Source: Ascidiimonas aurantiaca
Lineage (GTDB): Bacteria > Bacteroidota > Bacteroidia > Flavobacteriales > Flavobacteriaceae
Length of the DNA stretch: 64,000 nucleotides
Reading direction: 5' to 3'
Assembly: GCF_037646345.1 (NCBI RefSeq)
Contig: NZ_JBBEWR010000006.1
Span: forward strand, 62,001 to 126,000
This document shows, piece by piece, positions 35,774-46,500 of this stretch. The notes beneath the pieces were generated by a model. It had not been told where the DNA came from and searched no databases. It saw only the letters and a program-made list of their open reading frames with translations. The number at the start of each line of letters is the position of its first letter. The first letter of the stretch is position 1. The position numbers and the translations under genes are program-made.

Positions 35774-37852
35774 TTAAGGGCGAAAGGAAGTATTGAAAAG
35801 GGGCTTTTTCGTAAACCACCACTTAAGTCGAATACCCACTTCGGTAAAAGTAAAACCGGCCGCAGTTGCCGAAGCAATATTACTGTGAAGGCCATAAACC
35901 GACATAAGGAACCTTTCAGAGAACTGATAGCCCAGGTACCCCTGTAACCTATAGGTAGCTTGTTTCTCCTCATCTTCTATAAATTGATACCCGGCTGCTG
36001 CATTTACATTATAAAACCAGGATATGGCAGTTGTTTCACCTTCACTTTTAATAAGATCTGTAAAAATTTCTACAGCGTGAAAACGTTTCGGACTGAAATA
36101 TGCTTCCGGAACCCGGTCTTTAAAAGAGATATATTGATAATTGGCACCAAATTTAAGAGCAGGTTTTCGTAAAACATTGTAATACAAAGAAGTAAAAAGC
36201 AAGTGCCTTTCATTATCGTCAGTTTGCGTAGTGTAAAAGTATTGTAAAAACCACCCCAGGTTAAAGTTACTGCTTATGTTATGATTAATGTAATAATTAT
36301 TAGTAACGATTTCCCGATCGAGTAGGTCGGCATTAAAGTTTTGTATTTCTCTGCGATACCCTAATTCCAGATCCTGGAGTTTTACAAGTTTTGAGATCAG
36401 GCGAACATCTGCCAAAAACTGACTATAATCTGTATTGAACGAGGTAACCGAGGTAATGCCTCCCTGTGCAAGTAGTTCCAGTTTCGGGATCATTTTCCAT
36501 GAAAAACCCGAAAGAAAATCATTAGCTTCTGCTTCTCTGGCTGTGATATCATTTTTTGTTTTACGATATCGGTAATCTGCCAACAAAGAGAACGTAACAC
36601 TTAGAGGTACCGAGAGCCGGGTCTGGGTGTTGTAGGCTTCATTTTCTCCATTATCAAACATATAAGAAGCCTTTTGTTCTACAAAAGGAGTAAACTGCCG
36701 GTCCAGCTTTTGTATAAATTCCTCTGCATCTTTCTGCCCTTCATAAAAGGTGAGCGTTTGGTAAGCAGCCCGATACGCTTTGCGAATAAGATCCCGGGCC
36801 TTGTACGTATTGGCAATACCAAGATTAGCATCGAACGAAGTACTATCGCTTTTGAGTATTTTGCGATATGCATCAGTACTTTTCCCGAAATCACTGCGAT
36901 ATAAATGGAGAGTAGCTTTTAGCGCCAGTACCCTGTTATTTGCCGGTGTAATCGAAGCCATAGAATCGATTAACATTTCCGCAGGTGTGTATTTTCGATT
37001 CCATATCAGGGCCTGGATATAACGTTCTTCAACATCAAACTTCAGTACATCATTGTCAATGCTACCCGCTTTTTTTCGGGAACTTTCCGCAACCTGTAAG
37101 GCAGTTTTACTTTTTCCGCTTATGTGGTGTGCCAGAGCAATACCGTTGAGAGCGGTTATGGAATCGTTACGATCTTTAGCCATTTGCCGGTAAGTGGCAA
37201 TAGCACTATCCGTTTTTTTGATGATCAGATACACATTGGCCATAGAAAGAAGCGTTTCTCTGTCATCATGAAGATCAGTAAGGTTTTTTTTCAGTGTATC
37301 GATAGCACTTTGGTACTTCTTTTTCGTTAAGAGTGTTCCCGAAATACCCAAACGTATGTATTTCCTGGAGAGCATGGCATTCGGGTTTTTTGGGCTTAGC
37401 ATTAAGGCCTTATTTACCATTTTGAGTGCTTCCTCATACTTTTTAAGATTTGATAACGTATTGGCATATCCCAGAGTAGCGGGAAAGCTGCCGGGTAATC
37501 TTGTTACCAGTTCTTTATAATAAACCTCTGCGTCAGTATATCGCTTAGCCCATAAAAGTGCTTCTGCAAAGTTGAGCTGGATCTCTGTATCATCAGGGTA
37601 TTCCTCCAGTAATTCTTTAAATATGGTAAGTGCCTGTTCAGGATCGTTATGTAGACCCACTGCCCTGCCATAACAGAGCCTTGCCGTACGATTTTCAGGA
37701 TGTACTTCAAGATATGCCCGAAAAAAAACTTCAGCTTCTTTATAGCGGCCTGCCTCCAAATGGTCAAAGCCTGTTTGCATGGAGTCTTGTGAAAACAGAA
37801 AGAACACATTGAGAATACAAAAGGTAATACTGAGCAAATAGTTTTTGTTCAT
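35774..37852 (-). CDS. TPR protein with C-terminal YaiO-type outer-membrane beta-barrel
   Basis: 692 residues. A signal peptide (about 1-21) is followed by tetratricopeptide repeats over about 25-370, including AERYKEAEVFF-like and KKYEEALKMVNKAL helices, then a C-terminal YaiO-family outer-membrane barrel (about 385-692) with alternating aromatic strands, ending IRLKWWFTKKPL before a short tail. The TPR-plus-barrel layout resembles polysaccharide export/modification proteins such as PgaA and BcsC, and fits an export role for the adjacent glycan genes. It is divergent from the flippase gene, with site C between them. Confidence 0.85.
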   Translation of the reverse strand: MNKNYLLSITFCILNVFFLFSQDSMQTGFDHLEAGRYKEAEVFFRAYLEVHPENRTARLCYGRAVGLHNDPEQALTIFKELLEEYPDDTEIQLNFAEALLWAKRYTDAEVYYKELVTRLPGSFPATLGYANTLSNLKKYEEALKMVNKALMLSPKNPNAMLSRKYIRLGISGTLLTKKKYQSAIDTLKKNLTDLHDDRETLLSMANVYLIIKKTDSAIATYRQMAKDRNDSITALNGIALAHHISGKSKTALQVAESSRKKAGSIDNDVLKFDVEERYIQALIWNRKYTPAEMLIDSMASITPANNRVLALKATLHLYRSDFGKSTDAYRKILKSDSTSFDANLGIANTYKARDLIRKAYRAAYQTLTFYEGQKDAEEFIQKLDRQFTPFVEQKASYMFDNGENEAYNTQTRLSVPLSVTFSLLADYRYRKTKNDITAREAEANDFLSGFSWKMIPKLELLAQGGITSVTSFNTDYSQFLADVRLISKLVKLQDLELGYRREIQNFNADLLDREIVTNNYYINHNISSNFNLGWFLQYFYTTQTDDNERHLLFTSLYYNVLRKPALKFGANYQYISFKDRVPEAYFSPKRFHAVEIFTDLIKSEGETTAISWFYNVNAAAGYQFIEDEEKQATYRLQGYLGYQFSERFLMSVYGLHSNIASATAAGFTFTEVGIRLKWWFTKKPLFNTSFRP

Positions 37853-37903
37853 AGAAAAAGGAAGTGCGAATTTTCAAACGACAAGTTAAACATTCATTTG
37901 CTA

Positions 37904-37973
37904 ATATTCATCTTAAGATTCCTGCATCTCATCGAAATATACCAGTATTCGGTTTATTGACAATAGATATTTG
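37904..37973 (+). promoter_or_regulatory. LytTR-type tandem site C and promoter of the flippase gene
   Basis: Half-site 1 is ATATTCATCTTAAG (37904-37917). Half-site 2 is CATCTCATCGAAAT (37925-37938), offset 21 bp, with the core CATCGAAA shared with site F. The -7-like box GATATTTG (37966-37973, one mismatch) starts 41 bp after half-site 2. The downstream gene starts at 38023. This is among the weaker sites by sequence, but its spacing is exact. Confidence 0.6.
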
Positions 37974-38022
37974 TATAGTAATTGAAAAAAAAACCATCTA
38001 ACTATCATTAAAAGCCTACAAA

Positions 38023-39264
38023 ATGCTACTATCAAGAACACAAACTTCAAAAATTACCCCGGCTAAAGTTTTTATGCTGGGGGCATTCGTGGTAAATGCA
38101 GGCAATTACCTGTACAATGTAATTTTAGGACGAATGTTGGGGCCTGAGGCTTTTGCAGATGCTGCGCTGCTCATTACCTTTTTACTGATTTTATCGTTTA
38201 TGGCAATGACCTTTCAATTGGGTACGGCAAAATTTTCAGTTGTTTTCTCAAATAAGACATTTCGCTATTTTCATGCAATGATGTATAAATATGCCTTATT
38301 GGCAGGGAGCATAGCAGGAACCTTACTTATTATATTTGCCAAAGACCTTCAACAACTTTTTCATACTCAGTCCAGTTTTATGTTCATTGTTTTTGGTGTT
38401 GGTATTCCGGTATATTTTGCATTAAGTGTAAACCGCGGTGTTTTTCAGGGAAAACAACTTTTTGTTCCGCTTACCATTACCTATCAAACAGAAATGTGGA
38501 GCCGTTTGCTGGTGACACTTCTATTGCTTTGGCTATTTACTGCGGCTGCTTCGGTATGGGTGGCTACAGGCATTGCGGTATCCTTCTTCTTTGGGTTAAT
38601 ACCATTCAGGAAACCTGCGGGAGGTACTTTAAAAGCTTTTCAGTTCAAAGAACTTACCCATAATCGAAAAATTATAAATTTTTTACTCATCACAGGTTTT
38701 TATGAGTGTACCCAGATCCTTATTAACAATAGTGACATTATCATGGTAAAGCATTTCTTTACCTCAATGGAAGCGGGTTTGTACGCTTCTTTGGCCCTAA
38801 TAGGGCGAATGGTTTATTTTGTTGCATGGATGTTTGTTATGCAGCTTCTGCCTGATGTAGTAAAACGGGAAAAAGACGGGCAACCTCATAAACAGATTCT
38901 GGTAAAATATGCAGGATATGTATGTTTTCTCTCTGCGGTTGTTGTAATTACCTGTTGGCTCTTCCCAGATATGGTTGTATCGCTTATGTTTGGAGATGCA
39001 TACCTGGCAATAGGAGGGCTTTTATGGAAATACGCTCTGGCTACCTCTATGTTTGCCATCTCAAATATTTTTGTGTACTATTTTCTTTCTCTGGAAAAAT
39101 ACATTCCCGTTATGATTTCAGGAGTGGCCGGTTTTTGTCAGATACTATTAATTTTCTTTTACCACAAAAGCCTGGAGCAGGTAGTGCTTATGCAGATCAT
39201 AGTCATGGGGCTCCTATTTTGGGTTCAACTCACTTTTTATCAGATATATACACTCAAAAAATAA
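38023..39264 (+). CDS. Polysaccharide flippase-like membrane protein (MATE/Wzx superfamily)
   Basis: 413 residues with about twelve membrane helices from residue 15 to 405. The early motif NYLYNVILGRMLGPEAF is typical of Wzx/oligosaccharide flippases, which move lipid-linked glycans across the inner membrane. It stands between the divergent TPR-YaiO gene and a GT4 gene. A perfect terminator follows at 39303, so it has its own transcript. Confidence 0.88.
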   Translation: MLLSRTQTSKITPAKVFMLGAFVVNAGNYLYNVILGRMLGPEAFADAALLITFLLILSFMAMTFQLGTAKFSVVFSNKTFRYFHAMMYKYALLAGSIAGTLLIIFAKDLQQLFHTQSSFMFIVFGVGIPVYFALSVNRGVFQGKQLFVPLTITYQTEMWSRLLVTLLLLWLFTAAASVWVATGIAVSFFFGLIPFRKPAGGTLKAFQFKELTHNRKIINFLLITGFYECTQILINNSDIIMVKHFFTSMEAGLYASLALIGRMVYFVAWMFVMQLLPDVVKREKDGQPHKQILVKYAGYVCFLSAVVVITCWLFPDMVVSLMFGDAYLAIGGLLWKYALATSMFAISNIFVYYFLSLEKYIPVMISGVAGFCQILLIFFYHKSLEQVVLMQIIVMGLLFWVQLTFYQIYTLKK

Positions 39265-39302
39265 TTTTTTCATGTTTTTTATGGTTTTTTTAAGTTGTTT
39301 TT

Positions 39303-39330
39303 CAGGGGCCTTTTGGCCCCTGTTTTCTTT
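39303..39330 (+). terminator. Intrinsic terminator after the flippase gene
   Basis: CAGGGGCC (39303-39310) pairs perfectly with GGCCCCTG (39315-39322) around a TTTT loop, followed by TTTTCTTT. It is a strong classical terminator 38 bp after the stop. Confidence 0.93.
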
Positions 39331-39367
39331 GAAAATCATATTTTTTAAATTGATCTACCGAGAACCT

Positions 39368-39437
39368 TCATTGAACTACAGTAAACTTCTATTCATCGAA
39401 GAACGTAAGAAAAGTAAAGGGAGTATATGCATCTTTG
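39368..39437 (+). promoter_or_regulatory. LytTR-type tandem site D and promoter of the GT4 gene
   Basis: Half-site 1 is TCATTGAACTACAG (39368-39381). Half-site 2 is CTATTCATCGAAGA (39389-39402), offset 21 bp. The -7-like box CATCTTTG (39430-39437, one mismatch) starts 41 bp after half-site 2. The predicted start of transcription, near 39444, lies after the in-frame ATG at 39427, which argues for translation starting at 39475. Confidence 0.6.
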
Positions 39438-39474
39438 TTATATAATTATTGAAGAACCTATTAAAATCTTACTC

Positions 39475-40686
39475 ATGAAATTAGCTATTATAACTGCGCT
39501 CCCCCCCAGTAAAGTCACTCTAACCGAATATGGATATCATTTGGTAAAGAGCTTTAAGTTTCAGGAAGAAATAGAAGAGCTTATTCTGTTAACCGATGAA
39601 GTTGATGAAGAGAGAACCCTGGATATGACCCAGGGAGGATGTAAGGTTACTGTGAAGCCCTGCTGGAGCTTTAACAGCTATACAAATGTATGGACCGTAC
39701 AGAAGGCGATTTCACAAACTCGTCCGGATGCAGTTCTATTCAACCTGCAATTCTTAAAATTCGGAGATAAAAAAGTGCCTGCAGCTTTGGGGTTACTTTT
39801 ACCGGCTTTATGCAAATTGAGAGGTATTCCTACCATAGTATTACTACACAATATCCTTGAACAGGTAGATCTCGATAATGCTGGTTTTACAGGAAACCGT
39901 TGGTTGCAAAAACTCTACGGACTTATAGGGACCCTGCTTACACGAACTGTATTGTGCGCAGATGTGGTAGCTGTTACCATTAGTAAATATGTAGAGATCT
40001 TGAATAAAAAATATAAAACAGGAAATGTAGTCCTGATACCTCATGGCTCTTTTGAGGTTCCCCCCGAACCTTCATTTGAGCTTCCTGAAGGCAGTTTGAA
40101 AATTATGGCTTTTGGGAAGTTTGGTACTTACAAAAAAGTAGAAGTACTTATAGAAGCAGTAGAATTGGTGAGAAGTCGTATTCAAACTGACCTGGAAATT
40201 GTAATAGCGGGTACAGACAGCCCCAACACCCCCGGTTATCTTAAGGAAGTACATGAAAAGTATTCGCATGTTCCCAAACTTACCTTTACCGGTTATGTGG
40301 AAGAAGAAGATGTACCCCGACTTTTTAATGAAAGTGCCGTTGTTGTATTTCCTTATACATCTACCACTGGGAGCTCGGGCGTATTGCACCAGGCCGGAAG
40401 TTATGGAAAAGCAGTGGTGTTACCAGATATTGGTGACCTGGGAATACTAATCAGAGAAGAAGGGTATGCCGGAGAGTTTTTCACCCCCGGTGATGCATCT
40501 TCACTTGCTGATGCCCTGGAAGCTATTGTAACCGATAATTTGAGAAGAATACTTCTGGGTCAGGTAAACTATGTAGCGGCCTGTTCTTTACCTATGGATA
40601 AGATAACCGCGATGTATTTGGAACAGTTTAGAACCATACTTGAAAAAAGAAATAATGCCCCCCAATTAATCCCAGACTCATTTTAG
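39475..40686 (+). CDS. Glycosyltransferase family 4
   Basis: About 403 residues from the ATG at 39475. The longer form from 39427 would begin upstream of the predicted transcription start. It has a two-Rossmann GT-B fold. The C-terminal half carries IMAFGKFGTYKKVEVLIEA, the TGYVEEEDVPRLF segment and PYTSTTGSSGVLHQAGSYGK, the donor-binding region typical of GT4. It should add a sugar to a lipid-linked repeat for the polysaccharide handled by the neighbouring flippase. It is convergent with the GH5-like gene. Confidence 0.88.
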   Translation: MKLAIITALPPSKVTLTEYGYHLVKSFKFQEEIEELILLTDEVDEERTLDMTQGGCKVTVKPCWSFNSYTNVWTVQKAISQTRPDAVLFNLQFLKFGDKKVPAALGLLLPALCKLRGIPTIVLLHNILEQVDLDNAGFTGNRWLQKLYGLIGTLLTRTVLCADVVAVTISKYVEILNKKYKTGNVVLIPHGSFEVPPEPSFELPEGSLKIMAFGKFGTYKKVEVLIEAVELVRSRIQTDLEIVIAGTDSPNTPGYLKEVHEKYSHVPKLTFTGYVEEEDVPRLFNESAVVVFPYTSTTGSSGVLHQAGSYGKAVVLPDIGDLGILIREEGYAGEFFTPGDASSLADALEAIVTDNLRRILLGQVNYVAACSLPMDKITAMYLEQFRTILEKRNNAPQLIPDSF

Positions 40687-40729
40687 TTTTTTTGTGTTAG
40701 TTAATAGAGAGGTTTAATCACCTTGTACA

Positions 40730-40759
40730 AATATCCATTTCCACTGTGTAATGGATATT
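40730..40759. terminator. Inverted repeat between convergent genes
   Basis: AATATCCATT (40730-40739) and AATGGATATT (40750-40759) form a perfect 10-bp stem around a 10-nt loop. It lies 44 bp after the GT4 stop and just before the stop of the minus-strand hydrolase gene. The flanks are not strongly T-rich, so termination is plausible for both strands but not certain. Confidence 0.5.
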
Positions 40760-40773
40760 CGTATTTATGGTAA

Positions 40774-42294
40774 TTAGTGAGAAATATGAGTAAAGGCTTT
40801 TTTCTTTTTACCGTTAGGGTCTATAAAACCAAAATATTTTTGCTTGTTTCGCCTCCATGGTAACCTTCCGGTTACACCGGGAGGTATATTTTTAAAGTCA
40901 TAGAGTGTCCATGACATAAAGGGTACTTTTTCTTCTTTAAAAAATGCCTGCATTTTTTCGTGATATTGGCTCTGAGCTTTTTCAGAGTTTCCGAAAGGGG
41001 CCCAGATGCCCCGGTATGAAGACATGCCAAATTCCTGTAACATATGGGGCTTATTACCAATACGGGCTGTTAACTTTCTAAGGGCGGGAACCAACTCTTC
41101 TATATCTCTATAGAAATGCCATGAAACAAAATCTACTTCATCCCAAAGATGAGAGGCAGCTTCCGGTGATGACCAGCCTATAGTTACCGGGTGTTCAGGA
41201 TCAAAATATTTAATTTGTGATATCATGGTCTGTAACCAGTCAAGTACCAGTTGTTTACCCCGGGAATCAAAATCAAGATCGGGTTCATTTTTGATATCCC
41301 ATGCAAGCAGGGCGGGGTGGTCACGGCAATGCTCAACTATCTGTTGGGCATGGCGATGCGTCAGGGTCCAGTTAAGCACGGAATAATCTCCGTAAAAATC
41401 AAACAATGTAATTATTACCTTAAGCTTTTGGTTACCGGCAACATCGAGAAGTTTGTATAGTTTCTTAAGGTGTATTTGCGACACATTTACTTTTCCAAAA
41501 TCTTCATAAGGAACAAAAACACGTATGGTATTTAAACCGACATTTTTAATGATCTCAAAATCTTTTTGGAGAACATCTGTATTAAAGCTGTCGCCAAAAG
41601 TATCCCACGGGGTATCTTGCGGATAGTAATTAATACCTTTAATAAAAAACGGAAACTTATACGCACTACTTTGTTTCTGGTTATTATTTTCAAAATGGGT
41701 TGCTGTTTGTTTTACCAGGTGGCGAATTCGCCAAAAACCATCTTCAAACAACATTAATACCCGGTAATTGGCAGTATCCCGGGAGGCATAGATCACCTCA
41801 TTATTTTTAAAGATGCGTTCGTAACGTTGTACTTTTTCATCTGTAAATGAAACCATTTTGCCATCTGCACTGAAGAAATGCAATTTAGGCCGGTGGGTAA
41901 GGGTACTGCTTTCCAGGTGAATATCCTTGATTTTATGTCTTTTAATGAGATGGTACAAATGTATCCGGGCACTGTCTGTATAGTAATCTTCTATTCCGTA
42001 TATGTCATTTGACTGGTATGCAATCTGTCGGGTGTACCAGGCATTGAGATAATCTTTTTCAATTTGTTGTAAAGCGGGCATGGATACAGGTCTGCCTTCA
42101 TACGAAAGAGTATCCCACGTAAGCAGGGGTTGGTGCATTCTTTCTTCTGCTATTCCCAGACGCAACATAGAAGTTCTTTCTGCTCCTGAATTGAGATATG
42201 ACAGTATTTTGCTTATGCCTAACAGGATCAGGGCATTAAGCAATAAAAAGGAAAGCACAAGAAGTACCCGGTATATTTGTTTATTAATCTTCAT
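40774..42294 (-). CDS. GH5-like (cellulase-family) glycoside hydrolase, membrane-anchored
   Basis: About 506 residues from the ATG at 42294. A further-upstream TTG is in frame but less likely. An N-terminal membrane helix (about 5-28) is followed by an accessory domain (about 45-200) and a TIM-barrel hydrolase (about 210-500). The acid/base is the Glu of AWDIKNEPD and the nucleophile the Glu of MLQEFGMSS, the paired glutamates of clan GH-A. It overlaps the upstream Ig-like gene by 11 bp. Such an enzyme in a polysaccharide locus may trim, modify or release the polymer. Confidence 0.83.
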   Translation of the reverse strand: MKINKQIYRVLLVLSFLLLNALILLGISKILSYLNSGAERTSMLRLGIAEERMHQPLLTWDTLSYEGRPVSMPALQQIEKDYLNAWYTRQIAYQSNDIYGIEDYYTDSARIHLYHLIKRHKIKDIHLESSTLTHRPKLHFFSADGKMVSFTDEKVQRYERIFKNNEVIYASRDTANYRVLMLFEDGFWRIRHLVKQTATHFENNNQKQSSAYKFPFFIKGINYYPQDTPWDTFGDSFNTDVLQKDFEIIKNVGLNTIRVFVPYEDFGKVNVSQIHLKKLYKLLDVAGNQKLKVIITLFDFYGDYSVLNWTLTHRHAQQIVEHCRDHPALLAWDIKNEPDLDFDSRGKQLVLDWLQTMISQIKYFDPEHPVTIGWSSPEAASHLWDEVDFVSWHFYRDIEELVPALRKLTARIGNKPHMLQEFGMSSYRGIWAPFGNSEKAQSQYHEKMQAFFKEEKVPFMSWTLYDFKNIPPGVTGRLPWRRNKQKYFGFIDPNGKKKKAFTHISH

Positions 42295-43525
42295 TTTCGC
42301 CAATCACTATATTCATATTCTTTTTAATTCCTCCAGCCTCTATGTGCACCGAGTACTCCCCTTTGGGATACTTGGTTTGAGCAAATTTAAACGATGCTTT
42401 GCCCTGATAGGTTGGAATAAGGCTCCTTTCAACAAAAAGGCCCTGTTTTCGGGTTTCTATCTGTATTTCATAGCCATCAGGTATAAGCTGTCCCATAAAG
42501 CTCATAACCGGGCCCACTTCCAGGGTTCCTGACTGAGCATCAAAACGGGTTTGAAACTCCTTAACAGCATCGTTATACGTAATAGAGATCTCATTGCTCT
42601 CCGCAATACCCTCTACATATGCTTTTACTTTCCACTCATTCTTTTTATCAGGGTGAAGCATGGAGGTAAGAGCAATGCCATTTACCGTGTACCCGTATCC
42701 TGTTAAACGGGAGTTATCACTATTGGTAACGGTAAAGACTACCATAGTACCATCTGCTATGATGTTACCAAAAGGGTCTTTGATCACAGAAGTTTTAAAT
42801 GTAGTGATTTGGTTTCCATCAGCATAGTTATGATTGCGATGTGCCTTGAGCGTAAAATTTTCAGGATAAGCAGGATACACATCTATGGTGAGTTCTTTAA
42901 AAGTGCTGCCATTACATTTGGCGGTGGTAAGTATGCGTCCTGAGTTTTGAGGTGAATAAGTGTTTTTCCATGCAACCAGGTGTTGGGTACGTAAGGTATC
43001 GGTTATCACTTTTTCCTGGAACTGTTGCCATATAATTACTTTTGTTTTATCCGGCAAAGGGTTGTCCAGTGTATCTACCGGAATTATGGCAAACATAAAA
43101 TGATCAGTTCCACCTGCCTGTAGCATTCTGGGTCCTGCATAACCTTCTAGGTAAGCGGTACTTTTTGTGTTAGCTAAAATAGTAAGTTCTCCCTGTAAAA
43201 GAATGTTCTGTTCCCCTATCAGCTTCCAGGTCAGCCTGCCTGCTCTTCTGGAAAGATATTCCGGAATTAAGAAAACGGTATTTTCAGTATTGGTAAGTGT
43301 TTCCAGCAGAGTGCTTCCATAGGCCGTTTGACAGAAAAGGGTCAGGTTTTTTGCATTGACAGCATGAAATGAGAGTTTAATAGGATCTCCAGTATAATAG
43401 GTGTTTATGGCAGATATCCGTTTCACTTTTAAGTCATTTTCTGTATGGGTGCCTGATATGTATATGCCTGCCGTTATGAGTGACAGAAAAATGAAAACCA
43501 TATATGTTAACGGGAAGATCTTCAT
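42284..43525 (-). CDS. Envelope protein with Ig/invasin-like beta domains, family not recognised
   Basis: 413 residues. A membrane helix or uncleaved signal (about 5-27) is followed by repeated beta-sandwich-like segments. One, around 245-290, reads as a bacterial Ig-like (Big_1-type) module with DGTMVVFTVTNSD. Others resemble alpha-2-macroglobulin MG-type domains. It overlaps the giant membrane protein gene by 4 bp and the hydrolase gene by 11 bp. It is probably the periplasmic partner of that membrane machine. Confidence 0.7.
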   Translation of the reverse strand: MKIFPLTYMVFIFLSLITAGIYISGTHTENDLKVKRISAINTYYTGDPIKLSFHAVNAKNLTLFCQTAYGSTLLETLTNTENTVFLIPEYLSRRAGRLTWKLIGEQNILLQGELTILANTKSTAYLEGYAGPRMLQAGGTDHFMFAIIPVDTLDNPLPDKTKVIIWQQFQEKVITDTLRTQHLVAWKNTYSPQNSGRILTTAKCNGSTFKELTIDVYPAYPENFTLKAHRNHNYADGNQITTFKTSVIKDPFGNIIADGTMVVFTVTNSDNSRLTGYGYTVNGIALTSMLHPDKKNEWKVKAYVEGIAESNEISITYNDAVKEFQTRFDAQSGTLEVGPVMSFMGQLIPDGYEIQIETRKQGLFVERSLIPTYQGKASFKFAQTKYPKGEYSVHIEAGGIKKNMNIVIGENED

Positions 43526-46500
43526 ATGGGGTTGCCTATATAACTGTTTAATTCAATTTTTATAAATTCAAAGCCCTTTCCGGGCCATGCCTGTAAGGGG
43601 GACCAGTGGAGTTCTTTTTTTCGAATGGGAACCAACTTTTTTGGTGCCTCATCATTTGGGAGTCCGTTGATAAAAATATAATCCATTTGATCATTAATTA
43701 CTTCTATCTCATTTGGAAGCTTTGGCTTGAAGTTAAAAGACAGCTTACGCTGGGGGCGCAGTCCTTCACTAAGGAACTTATGATCTACCCAGATCAGCTT
43801 TTTCTCCGGGTCATAATAGGAAATAAGAAGTTGCGGGACAGTTACTTCCTGTAGCCCGCCATTGAAAAGGGTACCTTCTATACCATTTTTAGATTGTTGA
43901 ATATGATTCAGGTTTAATTGTTTGTAGAGGTCTGATGCAGATACGTTTCCGGCTACCTGCAAGTTAAATTTTACAGGAAGTTCGGTCAATTCAACCGGGG
44001 TGAACTCGTTGGGGTTAAAAGTATCGGGAACAGAGTCTGAGGTTTTTACCCAGGCGATGCGTTCAAAATCAATTCTGAAGCTGCTGGTCTCTTTTGGTAG
44101 GAGTTTGTGTTTTACATGATATTTGGCATTATAGGCCGCTAATTTTTTATCGCTTTTATTGTATAAGGTAGCCGTAAGGGTTACATCAGACGGAATGTTA
44201 TCTATATTTTGTACTTCACCTATCACGGCATAGCGGGTATCATATTTTATTAATCGTGCATGAAGTACTTCCAGAACGGGCTGCTTAAGAACATCTTCAT
44301 GATGGGTTTGTTGGGTAGTAATTCGCCTGCGTCCGTGATTGTAAAATTGGGTTTGGTTGTTTGAAAAAAATTGATCCGGAGGAATATCGGTTGGAACCGC
44401 CATTGGTTTTAAGTACCATTTGTTTTTGTGTTTCAGCGTCTCTATGCGGTACTCTTTATATATGCGCTCCAGGGGAGTGATCCAATACGTATGTGCAGTA
44501 AGTTTGGCAAAGTTATCTGTTACTTCTTCGGGAATGACTTCTATGGCATCTAATTTTGCATATGAGCTCAGAAGCCCGTCACTTACCGAAATCTGAAGCA
44601 TATATTGATCCAGGTTTACACCGCTTTTGGGGTCAATATAGCTAAATGCTTTTTTAAATTCTTTAAAGTCGAGGGCGTCGTAATAGGCTTTTACTACATT
44701 TCCCGGAGAGAGTTGAGATGTATTCCGTATATAGAAAAGATACATTCCGTAAGCCATTACTGCTATTACTAAAACGGTCCACGCTCCTGAAAATCTCAAA
44801 AGATTTTTGGAAAACCTTTGATAATTTATACCAAAATTCATGTAGTTAGCCTTGTCCAGGTTTCGGGATCGAATGATGCGCAGCCATACCATTTGTATGT
44901 TTAGAACAAAAGCTATTAATATGGTAGCGAGGGGGATACTGCCCCACATGAGTTTTTGATAAACAGGCGCTTCATCTTTTGGTAAAATAGCGGGCAGAGG
45001 AGGGATGTTGAGCCGCTCCCATACCATAATGCCGTTCTCAAGTTGCCGGAGGCGTTGCCACCCGCAGAAGTAGAGAATGGGATCGTAGAATTTGTCATTT
45101 GAAAAAATGTATTTAAGATGATACTTTTCGGGTACGGTTAAAAACTGTTGCAGCGAGCCTATGCCTTCCACCCCTTTAAATTTTGAATTCTCAAGCCTTT
45201 CTACGGCGCGGCTGGTAAGTTCCGGTAACCGTCGTGCAGAATGATAATTACCATCTACTGTGAGTGCATTGGTCTTTGCAGAGAGCCATGCCATTTGATC
45301 GCCAAAACCCAATGTGAGATACCGCCAGCGATCATGTTGATCCTGATCCAGGAAATTAATAATGGGTAACATTTTTATTTTTTGGGGTTGTGAGGGCCTG
45401 AAATACCCTAAGCTCATAGTGAAAATGGTCATAAAAATAAAAGCAGCAGTAATAAGCCCCCCTAGTATGCGGTGTGCAAAAGCCCCCAGCTTGTTTTGTA
45501 AAAGCAATTTGAGGTCGCCTTCTATAAAACGAAATACAAACTCTCCAAAAATGGGGAGTGCCATAATGGATGCCCACAAGGTAAAACGGTCCAGAGTAAG
45601 GATATTAAAGGCATTTTCACCCAGCATTATTTTAGGCAGCGGGGTGGTGCCCCCGGTACCCAGCAGTGTTAGTAGGCTAATGGAAAAACCAAAGAACAAA
45701 AAACGTTTACTGTAGTAGCGATAAAAAATATAGGGTAAAATAAAAAGTATGACCCCCCAGGGAATTAAAAAGAATACTAATCCCGAAGAGGTTACTTCCA
45801 GAAAGTTATCACGGGAACCATGAGGAATGGGCACCTGGGTAATAGGGTTATTCTTAGAGTTGATCCAATAGGGAAGAATACAACCTACAATAAGAACGAG
45901 TGACAATACACCAAAAACCACCATTCTTTTAACAAGAGATCTAAACGACTTAATAAACTCTTGAAAGGTGACCTCTTTATAGCTTTTAAGCCGGTCCCGG
46001 GCCGTATCCATTACTGCCATACCCAACAGAGGGAAAATGAAAAACACCATTCCAAAAATAGGAGTAACGTGATGGGAAGTAACCGTAACCGAGATAAGTG
46101 ACAGGGAAGTAGCCAGATAACGGTAACGCCCTTTCCTTATCCACAGGTAGATCTCGGGAAGCGCATGCATTAAAACAGATATTCCTATAATACTGGGTAA
46201 CTGCCCGAAAATATGAAGTGTTTCTACAAAAGAAGATGAGAATGCCGCAAGAAGAGCGGCATATCCTGCGGCTTTTTTGTGAGCCGTTAATAACAGAGAA
46301 AAACGATATACCCCGGTTATAAAGAGTATTACTGATAGTATGGCCACGGTAAACAAACCAAATTTGAGCCCTCCAATAAATGAGAACAATGCTATAAGTT
46401 GATGTACCAAAGGCGGATAGCCAAAAACAGTAAACCCTGTGTACCATCTGTAATCCCAGGGCTCAAACCAACTGGTGGCATAGTGATCTGCAAAAAACAG

